The notes beneath the pieces are model-generated. The model worked only from the letters and a program-made list of their open reading frames with translations, was not told the origin of the DNA and ran no database searches. 64,000 nucleotides of DNA from CAZCTO01 sp964501725 (GTDB lineage Bacteria > Bacillota > Clostridia > Saccharofermentanales > Saccharofermentanaceae), in NCBI GenBank assembly GCA_964501725.1, contig CAZCTO010000012.1, positions 1-64,000 of the forward strand, in the 5' to 3' direction. Shown here piece by piece: positions 18,108 through 27,816 of this stretch (position 1 is its first letter; every line of letters starts with the position of its first letter). The position numbers were made by a program, and so were the translations under genes.

Positions 18108-18575
18108 TCACCGCATGGCGGTAATGAGGCTGACTAACATGTTCTTAAAAATATCCATTCTTACAATAGACTTCTTGTCCGGCTCAATTCCTGAAAGTGC
18201 ATTATCCGACATTGCGGCCATCATCAGACTTGCTTGCGAATTCGTAATGACTCCGTAATCGATATAGTTCTGTATAAATACTTCCGCCTGCTGCTGTGAT
18301 AAATCCTCTCCGAGTGAGTTGATCGTGTGCATCAGATAATCCGTCGATTTGAGTCTCATCACTCTTGATATTCGAATCTGTCCTCCGCCACCACGCTTGC
18401 TTTCAACAATAAATCCCTGTCCGTTGGTAAACCGCGTCGACAGTACATATGTAATCTGTGACGGAACACAATTGACTTTCGCCGCCAACACGCTTCTGCT
18501 AATCACTGCAACTCCCTGGTTATCATCCAGAAGCTGCTTGATCATTGCTTCAATTACATCCACCAAACGCGCCAC
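18108..18575 (-). CDS. ctsR: Class III heat-shock repressor CtsR
   Basis: A 155-residue transcription repressor of normal length. The N-terminal winged helix contains VNCVPSQITYVLSTRFT and the glycine-rich wing ESKRGGGGQIRI that reads the operator; the C-terminal half is the dimer domain, the target of McsB phosphorylation. The start codon is GTG at 18575, preceded by AAAGGATG. First gene of the operon; a CtsR operator lies just downstream of the promoter, so the operon is autoregulated and induced by heat or protein-damage stress. Confidence 0.96.
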   Translation of the reverse strand: MARLVDVIEAMIKQLLDDNQGVAVISRSVLAAKVNCVPSQITYVLSTRFTNGQGFIVESKRGGGGQIRISRVMRLKSTDYLMHTINSLGEDLSQQQAEVFIQNYIDYGVITNSQASLMMAAMSDNALSGIEPDKKSIVRMDIFKNMLVSLITAMR

Positions 18576-18620
18576 TTTAAATCATCCTTTCGGTCGAAAA
18601 AGCCCTTGGTTCTTTCTGAC

Positions 18621-18637
18621 TTTGACTATCTTTGACT
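18621..18637 (-). promoter_or_regulatory. CtsR operator
   Basis: Read on the minus strand: AGTCAAAGATAGTCAAA, two direct AGTCAAA heptads with a 3-bp spacer, an exact fit to the known RGTCAAANANRGTCAAA box. It begins 7 bp downstream of the -10 element, where bound repressor would block initiation. Confidence 0.95.
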
Positions 18638-18644
18638 TATCTTA

Positions 18645-18672
18645 ATTATAATCACTTTGTCTTTCCTGTCAA
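18645..18672 (-). promoter_or_regulatory. Sigma-A promoter of the ctsR operon
   Basis: TTGACA (18672-18667) and TATAAT (18650-18645), both perfect, with a 16-bp spacer, immediately upstream of the CtsR operator. Confidence 0.92.
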
Positions 18673-18707
18673 TAGATATCACAAACCGCATCACGGCGCC
18701 CGAATGC

Positions 18708-18760
18708 AAAAAAGCTGCCTCTTCCGACTCTGTTATAAGTCTTTTGAGACAGCCTCTTTT
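18708..18760 (-). terminator. Terminator after the rpoBC / cell-wall hydrolase genes
   Basis: On the minus strand GCTGTCTC (18753-18746) pairs with GAGGCAGC (18721-18714) with one G-T wobble across a long loop, followed by six T (18713-18708). It lies 22 bp after the hydrolase stop codon and before the ctsR promoter. Confidence 0.65.
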
Positions 18761-18781
18761 GCATGATATCCGTTTTAATTG

Positions 18782-20122
18782 TTACTGTATAAGTCTTCGA
18801 ATCGATACAATCGGATACATGTCGAGATTCCCGTATTCTACTTGATCCCGCGTCGATGATGCATGAATCACTTTGCTCCCGCCGCAGTAAATTCCAACGT
18901 GTTCAACTGAATCTGAAGTCCCGCGAATATCGTAACATACCACGTCGCCCAGTTTTATATCTGCGCGTGCAACAGAGACTCCATAATTCTTAATTGAATT
19001 GGACTGGTGCGGTATGCCTCCGACTCCGATCTGACGATATGCGTATACAACGAGTCCGGAGCAGTCGACCCCGTCACGAGTTTCACCGTTCCACGTATAT
19101 TCTACGCCCAGCATTGACTTGCAAACGTTGACGACGCTCTCACCGTTAACGCCCGTAATTGTCGGCAACGATGAGGTATTCCCTGTTTTACCCTTCTTGG
19201 TGGTGGTTGTTTTCTTGGGGGTCGGCTTCGGTGTCGGTGTCGGCGGAGCTTTTCGGGTCGTGTATGATATGTACACATACCCTTCTTCTCCGTCCTCGGT
19301 TGTTACACGATACCACTTGTCTGAAACCCCGGAGCATCGAAGCTTCGTATGTCGGGACAGTGTCTTAACAATTGCACTTGCCGTAGACGGCTCAGATCTT
19401 AACTTCAGGCCGCTCGCATCTACCCAGACGGTTCTGTCAATTGCCACAAAAACCATTTCCTCGGTTATCGTATTGGATGGGACGTATCCTTCGATGCCCT
19501 CTTCCGTACGGATTTTTGACCATGTATCTCCTATACCGATTCGAATTATTTCAGTACCCAGAGAAATTTTCGAGACGGTACCGGAGTCCATATTGGGCTT
19601 TTCCTTAATGATAGAGCCCGACGCTTTAATGTAAAAAGTGGTGTTGTCCGAGAGGAACGTCTGCGTGTCAAGAAGCTCAATAGGGAGATCGGAGGAATCG
19701 TATGTTTGGACTACCGTTGCCGTCAAAATGCCTTCATAAGTGTTCCCGATCGTTTCCTCCGGCACAGCACCATCAATATATGTCTGTCCGATTGTCTGCC
19801 CTTCCGTCAGGATAATCAGCCCTGCGTCAAGATCGTTTTCGTTAGAAACTTCACCGTTTTCCGGGTCGGTATCGCTTATCTCCGTATCGGGAGTCGCATC
19901 TTCACCCGCCGCCTTTATCGCCCAATCCTCAATAAGGACCGTTCCCTCTTTCGGATCAACCGGATTCGCGGCCGCATATGCTCGCCCGACCAGAACAGCC
20001 GCAGGCGTTCCCTCCAGCATCCCGATCGGCAGCAAAAAGACCGGCAGTGCAACCATCGCACTTACCGCGATGGTTAACACTGCCAGATAGCTCTTTTTTT
20101 TACAGGTGATGCGAAGTCGCAT
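18782..20122 (-). CDS. SH3-domain NlpC/P60 cell-wall peptidase
   Basis: A 446-residue exported protein. Residues 13-35 are a signal or anchor helix. Two bacterial SH3 domains follow (about 155-220 and 228-295; GYVPSNTI and EGYVYISY end them), then a Pro/Thr/Lys linker (about 298-325) and an NlpC/P60 domain with catalytic Cys354 in GVDCSG, His408 in EHVGIYCG and His420 in VIHASS. It should cut gamma-D-Glu-diamino acid bonds in peptidoglycan stems. It starts only 21 bp after the rpoC stop, with GGAGG before its ATG, so it is probably cotranscribed with rpoBC, an unusual partner. Confidence 0.92.
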   Translation of the reverse strand: MRLRITCKKKSYLAVLTIAVSAMVALPVFLLPIGMLEGTPAAVLVGRAYAAANPVDPKEGTVLIEDWAIKAAGEDATPDTEISDTDPENGEVSNENDLDAGLIILTEGQTIGQTYIDGAVPEETIGNTYEGILTATVVQTYDSSDLPIELLDTQTFLSDNTTFYIKASGSIIKEKPNMDSGTVSKISLGTEIIRIGIGDTWSKIRTEEGIEGYVPSNTITEEMVFVAIDRTVWVDASGLKLRSEPSTASAIVKTLSRHTKLRCSGVSDKWYRVTTEDGEEGYVYISYTTRKAPPTPTPKPTPKKTTTTKKGKTGNTSSLPTITGVNGESVVNVCKSMLGVEYTWNGETRDGVDCSGLVVYAYRQIGVGGIPHQSNSIKNYGVSVARADIKLGDVVCYDIRGTSDSVEHVGIYCGGSKVIHASSTRDQVEYGNLDMYPIVSIRRLIQ

Positions 20123-20143
20123 GCGTCCTCCGAAGCGGCAGTA

Positions 20144-23100
20144 TTACTCTGCTGTGATCTCCGCCGGAACAGAACCTCCTGCCACAGATACCGAATCGGA
20201 GTTCATTTCAAGCAACTCCTTATTCTCCGGAACTACCGGTACCGCCGTTATGTTGCGATAGCGTGGCATTCCCGTTCCCGCAGGGATCAGCTTACCGATG
20301 ATAACGTTTTCTTTGAGTCCGAATAACGGATCAATCTTACCTTTAACTGCGGCATCTGTCAAAACGCGCGTCGTTTCCTGGAAAGATGCAGCCGACAGGA
20401 ACGAATCCGTCGCAAGGGACGCCTTGGTAATACCCAGGAGAGTTCTCTTTCCCTTGGCAGGTGCGAGTCCGGCTGCTTCAATCTTGTTGTTCGCGATGTC
20501 AAAATCAAACATGTCAACGAGGCTTCCGGTCATCAGTTCGGTATCTCCCGGATCGTCAATGCGGACTCTGCGCATCATTTGACGGGTAATGACTTCGATA
20601 TGCTTGTCGTTAATCGTAACACCGCCGCTCTTATACACCTTGATAACTTCGCTTATGATGTACTTCTGTACGCCGCGGACACCCTTGATCTTCATGATTT
20701 CCTGCGGGCTGACGGTACCGTCCGTGAGCAGGTCGCCTGCTTCGACAAAATCGCCCTCTCTGACTTTCAGTGTAGCCGAGTAAGGAACCGGGTATCTCTT
20801 TTCCTCGGTGCCAAGTTCGCTGTCTTCCGATGCCGCTGCGGTAACCACGATTTCACGGCGACGCTTTGCGCCTTCCTCGAGTCTCACCACACCGTCGATT
20901 TCAGAAATAATGGCCTGTCCTTTCGGCTTTCTTGCCTCGAAAAGCTCTTCAACACGGGGGAGACCCTGAGTAATATCATCTCCGGATGCAATACCGCCCG
21001 TATGGAAGGTACGCATCGTGAGCTGTGTTCCGGGCTCACCGATGGACTGTGCCGCCATGATTCCGACCGCTTCTCCGCCGATGGTGGTCTCGCCGGTCGC
21101 GAGATTAACACCGTAGCAATGCGAGCAAACACCGCGACGGGAACGACAGTCAAATACCGATCTGATCTTCACCTTCGTCAGGCCGACCGCCTCAATATAA
21201 TTCGCAATATCCTGCGTAATCAATTCGTTTCCGCCAATAATCACTTCGCCGGTTTTCGGGTGCAGAATTGCCTCTGAGGTAAAACGTCCGGCAAGTCTCT
21301 CGTTCAACGGCTTAATGACGTCTTTCTTCTCGTTTGCGATGACGGCGAGTTCCTTGATATAGGTGAAATCCGTCGTTCCGCAGTCAACTTCGCTGATGAT
21401 GACATCCTGGGCAACGTCAACCAGACGACGCGTCAGATATCCGGAGTCAGCCGTCTTGAGGGCAGTGTCGGAGAGCGCTTTACGGGCACCGTGAGAAGAG
21501 ATGAAGAACTCAAGAACGTTCATGCCTTCACGCAAGTTGGATTTGATCGGAATTTCGATGGTCTTACCGGATGTATCGGACATGTTTCCGCGCATACCGG
21601 CGAGCTGTTTGATCTGGTTGATCTGACCACGCGCGCCGGAATCCGACATCATCTTAATCGGGTTATACGGGCCGAGGTTCTTTTTAAGCTCTTCGGTGAT
21701 CGCGTCGGTGGTGTTGTTCCAGATTCCGATGACTGCACGGTATCTTCCGTCTTCGTTCAGCATTCCGCGATGATACATGTTGTTAACGTGCTCAACTTTT
21801 TCCTCGGCGTCGTGGATCATCTTCTCCTTGACATCGGGAACAATCATGTCCTCGATACCGATCGAGATACCGCCGCGTGTCGAGTACTTGTAGCCCAGCG
21901 ACTTCACATCATCGAGAAGGATCGCCGTTTTGCCGATTCCGTGAATTCGGATGGCTCTGCTGATTACGTCTTCCAGCTTCTTCTTGCCGATCAGGAAGTC
22001 ACACTCCAGCAACAACTCGTTACCGGGAATGGTGCGATCAACATATCCCAAATCCTGCGGGATAATCTCGTTGAAAATGAAGCGGCCGAGCGTGGACTTC
22101 ACCAGTTGAGTATGCTTCACTCCGTTGATTTCTTTGGAAATACGGACCCGGATCGGCGCGTGCAACTCAAGATGGTGCTCGTCATAAGCCATGATTGCTT
22201 CTTCAAGGCTAGAGAAAACCATGTTCTCGCCTTTTTCGTCCGGCTTGTCAATGGTGAGATAATAGCAGCCGAGGATCATGTCCTGTGTCGGAACCGTTAC
22301 CGGTTTACCGTCCTGAGGCTTAAGCAGGTTGTTGGAAGAAAGCATAAGGAATCTTGCCTCCGCCTGCGCTTCCGCGGAAAGCGGGACGTGAACAGCCATT
22401 TGGTCTCCGTCGAAGTCCGCATTGAAAGCGGTGCAAACGAGCGGATGAAGCTTAATGGCGCGGCCTTCAACCAGAACCGGCTCAAACGCCTGGATGCCGA
22501 GTCTGTGGAGCGTAGGAGCACGGTTAAGCATAACCGGGTGGTCCTTGATGACGTCTTCGAGAATATCCCAAACGACATCCGATGCTCTCTCCACCAGTCT
22601 CTTGGCTGTCTTGATATGCTGGGCATGCCCGTCATTGACAAGACGCTTCATGACGAATGGCTTGAAAAGCTCGAGCGCCATTTCCTTCGGCAAACCGCAT
22701 TGGTGCATCTTTAGCTCAGGACCGACAACAATAACCGAACGCCCGGAGTAGTCGACACGTTTTCCCAGGAGGTTCTGACGGAAGCGACCCTGTTTTCCCT
22801 TAAGCATATCCGAAAGCGACTTGAGTGCGCGGCTGGAAGCGCCCGTGACCGGACGTCCTCTTCTGCCGTTATCAATCAGTGCATCCACGGCTTCTTGCAG
22901 CATGCGCTTTTCGTTGCGGACAATAATCTCCGGAGCCCCCAACTGCAAAAGCTTACTCAGTCTGTTGTTACGGTTAATGACTCTGCGGTAAAGGTCGTTC
23001 AAATCCGATGTCGCAAAACGACCTCCGTCAAGCTGCACCATCGGCCGGAGCTCCGGCGGGAGTACGGGAAGAACATCCAGAACCATCCACTCCGGCTTGT

Positions 23101-23764
23101 TTCCGGATTTCTTAAAGGCTTCAACGACTTCCAGACGCTTAACAATACGCGCCTTTTTCTGGCCGGATGCGGCATTAAAATCTTCGTGCAGGTTTGCTGC
23201 GAGTTCGTCAATATTAATTCTTTGAAGCAGTATTTTAATGGCTTCCGCGCCCATTCTGGCGACAAAAGAGTTCTTGCCGAACTGTTCAATGGCATCACGG
23301 TATTCTTTTTCTTCGATGATTGAGTTCTTAATCAGATCCGTTGTTCCCGGGTCAATGACAATGTACGCGCCGAAATACAGAACTCTCTCAAGATTTCTGG
23401 GCGTTATGTCAAGGATCAGGCCCATGCGGCTGGGTATACCTCTGAAATACCAGATATGTGAAACCGGTGCGGCAAGCTCAATGTGACCGAGCCTCTCGCG
23501 CCTCACTTTGGATTTCGTAACCTCAACACCGCAACGGTCGCAAATAATACCTTTGTATCTGATCTTCTTGTATTTTCCGCAATGGCATTCCCAGTCCTTC
23601 TGCGGCCCGAAAATTCTTTCGCAGAACAGTCCATCGCGTTCCGGCTTCAAAGTACGGTAGTTGATGGTCTCCGGTTTCTTTACCTCGCCATGAGACCACC
23701 CCTTGATCGTTTCGGGTGATGCAAGCCTGATTCCGATGGATTCGAAATGATTCATTTCAAACAT
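20144..23764 (-). CDS. rpoC: RNA polymerase subunit beta prime
   Basis: A 1206-residue beta prime subunit of the usual Gram-positive length. The N-terminal zinc site is CHCGKYKKIRYKGIICDRCG, the catalytic magnesium-binding motif NADFDGDQMAVHVP is intact, the second zinc cluster is seen around CRSRRGVCSHCYG, and the trigger-loop region (QSIGEPGTQLTMRTFHTGG) is canonical. Follows rpoB by 64 bp with GAAGGAG before the ATG. Confidence 0.98.
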   Translation of the reverse strand: MFEMNHFESIGIRLASPETIKGWSHGEVKKPETINYRTLKPERDGLFCERIFGPQKDWECHCGKYKKIRYKGIICDRCGVEVTKSKVRRERLGHIELAAPVSHIWYFRGIPSRMGLILDITPRNLERVLYFGAYIVIDPGTTDLIKNSIIEEKEYRDAIEQFGKNSFVARMGAEAIKILLQRINIDELAANLHEDFNAASGQKKARIVKRLEVVEAFKKSGNKPEWMVLDVLPVLPPELRPMVQLDGGRFATSDLNDLYRRVINRNNRLSKLLQLGAPEIIVRNEKRMLQEAVDALIDNGRRGRPVTGASSRALKSLSDMLKGKQGRFRQNLLGKRVDYSGRSVIVVGPELKMHQCGLPKEMALELFKPFVMKRLVNDGHAQHIKTAKRLVERASDVVWDILEDVIKDHPVMLNRAPTLHRLGIQAFEPVLVEGRAIKLHPLVCTAFNADFDGDQMAVHVPLSAEAQAEARFLMLSSNNLLKPQDGKPVTVPTQDMILGCYYLTIDKPDEKGENMVFSSLEEAIMAYDEHHLELHAPIRVRISKEINGVKHTQLVKSTLGRFIFNEIIPQDLGYVDRTIPGNELLLECDFLIGKKKLEDVISRAIRIHGIGKTAILLDDVKSLGYKYSTRGGISIGIEDMIVPDVKEKMIHDAEEKVEHVNNMYHRGMLNEDGRYRAVIGIWNNTTDAITEELKKNLGPYNPIKMMSDSGARGQINQIKQLAGMRGNMSDTSGKTIEIPIKSNLREGMNVLEFFISSHGARKALSDTALKTADSGYLTRRLVDVAQDVIISEVDCGTTDFTYIKELAVIANEKKDVIKPLNERLAGRFTSEAILHPKTGEVIIGGNELITQDIANYIEAVGLTKVKIRSVFDCRSRRGVCSHCYGVNLATGETTIGGEAVGIMAAQSIGEPGTQLTMRTFHTGGIASGDDITQGLPRVEELFEARKPKGQAIISEIDGVVRLEEGAKRRREIVVTAAASEDSELGTEEKRYPVPYSATLKVREGDFVEAGDLLTDGTVSPQEIMKIKGVRGVQKYIISEVIKVYKSGGVTINDKHIEVITRQMMRRVRIDDPGDTELMTGSLVDMFDFDIANNKIEAAGLAPAKGKRTLLGITKASLATDSFLSAASFQETTRVLTDAAVKGKIDPLFGLKENVIIGKLIPAGTGMPRYRNITAVPVVPENKELLEMNSDSVSVAGGSVPAEITAE

Positions 23765-23828
23765 AAGCTCGAAGTCTCCTTCCCAAACAGCACATCCGGC
23801 GCAAATCGCAACCGGAACGAATAATCAA

Positions 23829-26800
23829 TCAGTTATCGTCGTCGACCAGTATTTCCGGAAATTCCAGATCATCCAGACTATCTTCATTGTCGGAAGCGTC
23901 AAGCAGCTCTCCGTCAGGACCGACTTCCGAAAAACCGGTTCCGGCAAGTTCAACCTCGCTCGGTTGGATCATATATCGGGAAATGAGCTCCGGATCCGGA
24001 ATCGGAAGATCAACTTCTTCTTCTGCGGCATCCTTAAGCTTAAACTCTTCGTTCTCGCCCGAATAAATGTGCACGTCCAGAGCAAGTGACTGCAGTTCAC
24101 GGACCAATACCTTAAACGACTCCGGTATCCCGGATTCCGGTACGCTTTGTCCTTTAACTATGGACTCATAGGTCTTCGTTCTTCCGGCGATGTCGTCGGA
24201 CTTGACCGTCAGAATTTCCTGCAGCGTATGGGCTGCGCCGTATGCCTCGAGTGCCCACACTTCCATTTCTCCGAAACGCTGTCCTCCGAACTGCGCTTTA
24301 CCTCCGAGAGGCTGTTGTGTAACCAGCGAGTACGGACCGATGGATCTGGCATGAATCTTGTCATCGACCAGGTGGTGAAGCTTAAGATAGTACATCACGC
24401 CTACGGTAATACGGTTCTCGAAAGGCTCTCCCGTACGTCCGTCATACAGGATGGTTTTACCATCCAGATCAATCCCGGCTTGCTTAAAGGCCACCACAAT
24501 GTCATCTTCGTTTGCGCCGTCAAAAACAGGCGTGGCAATCTTCCAGTTCAGCGCGCGTGCTGCGTATCCGAGGTGAACCTCAAGAAGCTGACCGATATTC
24601 ATACGCGAAGGAACGCCGAGCGGGTTCAAAACGATGTCCAGCGGAGTACCGTCCGGAAGGAACGGCATATCTTCCTCGGGAAGAATCATCGAAACAACAC
24701 CCTTATTGCCGTGTCTTCCGGCCATCTTATCTCCGACGGACAGCTTTCTCTTCTGGGCGATGTATACGCGAACCAACTTGTTAACGCTGCCCTTCAAGAC
24801 GCTGTCGCCGTCCTTTGTAAATACTTTAACGTCAACTACTATTCCCGATTCTCCGTGCGGAACACGTACGGATGTGTCGCGGACTTCACGGATTTTCTCG
24901 CCGAAAATCGCTCTGTAGAGGCGTTCTTCAGCGGTCAGTTCCGTCTCGCCCTTGGGAGTGACCTTACCGACGAGAATGTCTCCGGAACGCACTTCCGCGC
25001 CGATGCGGATAACGCCGTCTTCGTCGAGATCTTTGAGTGCATCATCGCTGACATTGGGAATTTCACGGGTGATTTCCTCCGCGCCCAATTTGGTATCGCG
25101 CGCTTCGCACTCATATTCCTCAATATGGATGGATGTGTATACGTCATCGCGAACCATTCTCTCATTGATCAGAACCGCGTCTTCGTAGTTATATCCTTCC
25201 CATGTCATAAATCCGATCAGCACATTTCTTCCGAGCGACAACTCACCCTTATCGGTTGAAGGACCGTCGGCAATGACATCACCGGCAGAAACAACTTCGC
25301 CCTGACGAACGATCGGACGCTGGTTGATACATGTGCTCTGATTGGAGCGCTGATACTTCGTAAGGTTATAAGTTTCCTTCTTGCCTTCTTTGGATAAGAT
25401 TTCGATCTTGTCCGCAGATACAAAAGATACGACGCCGTCGCTCTTGGCAACTTTACAAACGCCCGAATCCTTGGCCGCTCTGTACTCCATTCCGGTTCCG
25501 ATAATCGGTGATTCCGCCTTGATCAGCGGAACAGCCTGACGCTGCATGTTCGATCCCATCAAAGCCCGGTTCGCATCATCGTTTCCGAGGAAAGGAATAA
25601 GTGCCGTCGCAACAGAAACCAACTGTTTCGGAGAAACATCCATATAATCGACGCTCTCCGGGGGAATCTCAATAAACTGATCCAGATAACGACAAACGAC
25701 TTTCTTATCCAAAAAGCGTCCGTCCGCATCCAAAGGTTCGTTCGCCTGCGCAATATTATAGTAGTCTTCCTGATCAGCCGTCATATAAACAACTTCTCTG
25801 GAAACAACACCCTTTTTCTTGTCATACAAGCGATACGGGGTCTCAATAAATCCGTACTGATTCACGCGCGCATAGGTAGCAAGCGAGTTGATCAGTCCGA
25901 TGTTCGGACCTTCAGGAGTCTCGATCGGGCACATTCTTCCGTAGTGGGAAGAGTGAACGTCACGAACTTCAAAGTTTGCGCGTTCTCTGGACAAACCTCC
26001 CGGTCCCAAAGCGGACAGTCTTCGCTTGTGCGTAAGCTCCGCAAGAGGGTTCGGCTGATCCATGAACTGTGAAAGCTGGGAAGATCCGAAGAATTCCTTC
26101 ACGGCAGCGCTTACCGGCCTTGTGTTGACCAGTTGCAGCGGTGTTACCGTTGAAATGTCCGGAACCGCGCCCATGCGCTCGCGAATGTTTCTTTCCATTC
26201 GTGAAAAACCAATGCGGATCTGATTCTGCAGAAGTTCTCCGACAGAACGGACACGGCGGTTCCCGAGATGGTCAATGTTATCGAGGAGGCCGACGCCATA
26301 TTCAAGACCCAGCAGATAACTTACCGTAGCGACAATATCTTCGATGGTCAGGTGCTTGGGCATCAGTTCATACTGATGTGCCTGCAATGCGGCTGTCAGC
26401 TCTTCGGCATAATTTTCCTTGTCATTGACGCGAACCTCCGAAATGATTGAGCGGATAACGCTCGTCCGGACCCTCTCGTTTATGGACGTTTTGGAAATGT
26501 CAAAGCCTTTAAGCTCCTTTTCGGAAAAGCTGTTGCGGATATAAATATTCGCATTTACGCGTGCATTGCCGATAACCTTGAAGGGTTGCTCGGAAACGCG
26601 AACAGTCTCACCGATATTGATAATCGGATAAATCAGCAATTCATTCAGACCGGACTCCGCAATTTCGATTGCCTTCTCGGGAGTAATGATTGTGTTAACA
26701 GGCAAAAGCAACTCGCCGTCTTCTGTAATGACATCCTGTGCCGTCTTGTTTCCCTGGATACGTGAAGCCAGTGAAAGTTTCTGGTTCAGCTTATAAATTC

Positions 26801-27611
26801 CGACTCTGGCAAGATCGTATCTCTTCGGATCGAAAAACATGCCGTTGAGCAGCGTTTCCGCTCCTTCAATTGAGGTCGGCTCGCCGGGGCGAAGCTTGCG
26901 GTACAATTCGGAAAGGCCTTCTTCACGTGTATGTGAGGTATCCTTCTCGATCGTGGCATTCAGACAACGCTCGTCTCCGAAAAGATCTCTGAGTTCATTA
27001 TCCGTTCCAAATCCAAGGGATCTGAGAAACACGGTCAGCGGAAATTTCCTCGCACGATCGACACGAACATATATGACGCCATTGGCATCCATCTCATATT
27101 CAAGCCATGCGCCGCGGTTCGGGATAATCTGGGACGCAAAAAGGTTCACATCCGTCTTGTCACGTTCCGAAGAAAAATACGCTCCGGGCGACCGGACTAA
27201 CTGGCTGATGATAACTCTTTCTGCTCCGTTGATGATGAAGGTTCCGTTATCGGTCATGATCGGGAAATCACCGATGAATACGGACTGTTCCTTAATCACA
27301 TTGTCCCGCTTGTTATTCAAACGGACGGAAACACGAAGGGGAGCTGCAAAATTAGAGTCTTTCTCTTTGCACTCCTCTATTGTGTTCTGGGGATTATCGA
27401 TATCAAATTCCTTCTCTACAAACGAGAGTTCGATATCACCGGTAAAATCAGTAATGGGGGATACTTCTCTAAGTACCTCCATCAGACCCTCATCCAAAAA
27501 CCACCGGTAAGAATTCTTCTGTATTTCGATCAGATTCGGCACTTCAATGACTTCGTCGATTCGAGAGTAGGATAATCTCTCCACTCTTCCCTGCTTGACG
27601 GGACGCACCAT
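23829..27611 (-). CDS. rpoB: RNA polymerase subunit beta
   Basis: A 1260-residue beta subunit. The rifampicin region (GSSQLSQFMDQPNPLAELTHKRRLSALGPGG) is present in the usual form, written here in two parts: SSQLSQFMDQPNPLAEL and HKRRLSALGPGG. KMAGRHGNKGVVS and the C-terminal WALEAYGAAHTLQE are canonical. The rplJ-rplL genes that usually precede rpoB are absent; instead an unrelated foldase-like gene lies upstream and rpoB has its own promoter. The start ATG follows GAGGTGATG. Confidence 0.98.
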   Translation of the reverse strand: MVRPVKQGRVERLSYSRIDEVIEVPNLIEIQKNSYRWFLDEGLMEVLREVSPITDFTGDIELSFVEKEFDIDNPQNTIEECKEKDSNFAAPLRVSVRLNNKRDNVIKEQSVFIGDFPIMTDNGTFIINGAERVIISQLVRSPGAYFSSERDKTDVNLFASQIIPNRGAWLEYEMDANGVIYVRVDRARKFPLTVFLRSLGFGTDNELRDLFGDERCLNATIEKDTSHTREEGLSELYRKLRPGEPTSIEGAETLLNGMFFDPKRYDLARVGIYKLNQKLSLASRIQGNKTAQDVITEDGELLLPVNTIITPEKAIEIAESGLNELLIYPIINIGETVRVSEQPFKVIGNARVNANIYIRNSFSEKELKGFDISKTSINERVRTSVIRSIISEVRVNDKENYAEELTAALQAHQYELMPKHLTIEDIVATVSYLLGLEYGVGLLDNIDHLGNRRVRSVGELLQNQIRIGFSRMERNIRERMGAVPDISTVTPLQLVNTRPVSAAVKEFFGSSQLSQFMDQPNPLAELTHKRRLSALGPGGLSRERANFEVRDVHSSHYGRMCPIETPEGPNIGLINSLATYARVNQYGFIETPYRLYDKKKGVVSREVVYMTADQEDYYNIAQANEPLDADGRFLDKKVVCRYLDQFIEIPPESVDYMDVSPKQLVSVATALIPFLGNDDANRALMGSNMQRQAVPLIKAESPIIGTGMEYRAAKDSGVCKVAKSDGVVSFVSADKIEILSKEGKKETYNLTKYQRSNQSTCINQRPIVRQGEVVSAGDVIADGPSTDKGELSLGRNVLIGFMTWEGYNYEDAVLINERMVRDDVYTSIHIEEYECEARDTKLGAEEITREIPNVSDDALKDLDEDGVIRIGAEVRSGDILVGKVTPKGETELTAEERLYRAIFGEKIREVRDTSVRVPHGESGIVVDVKVFTKDGDSVLKGSVNKLVRVYIAQKRKLSVGDKMAGRHGNKGVVSMILPEEDMPFLPDGTPLDIVLNPLGVPSRMNIGQLLEVHLGYAARALNWKIATPVFDGANEDDIVVAFKQAGIDLDGKTILYDGRTGEPFENRITVGVMYYLKLHHLVDDKIHARSIGPYSLVTQQPLGGKAQFGGQRFGEMEVWALEAYGAAHTLQEILTVKSDDIAGRTKTYESIVKGQSVPESGIPESFKVLVRELQSLALDVHIYSGENEEFKLKDAAEEEVDLPIPDPELISRYMIQPSEVELAGTGFSEVGPDGELLDASDNEDSLDDLEFPEILVDDDN

Positions 27612-27766
27612 TACACATCACCTCACGAATGTTCCGGCTCAAGGCCATATAACACGCCAACATAAAAGAGTGGCGGATTCGATGCGATGTAGGGCGGGAA
27701 AATAACCGCTCCGCAATGCCGAAATCGTAAAAGGCGATAAGCCTCCACCATATGACGCGCTATAGC

Positions 27767-27795
27767 ATGATAGCACTCCCGATGTCAAGTGTCAA
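27767..27795 (-). promoter_or_regulatory. Promoter of rpoB
   Basis: On the minus strand TTGACA (27795-27790), 17-bp spacer, TATCAT (27772-27767). A second TTGACA seven bases downstream could pair with a weaker TATAGC. This implies that rpoBC is transcribed separately from any ribosomal-protein genes, with a leader of about 150 nt. Confidence 0.7.
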
Positions 27796-27816
27796 CGAAT
27801 AAATCTTTAACAATCT

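Noticed and set aside
21491..22714. 407-codon frame antisense to rpoC
   Set aside because: Antisense shadow of a highly conserved gene; product is rich in His, Arg and Val with no family resemblance.
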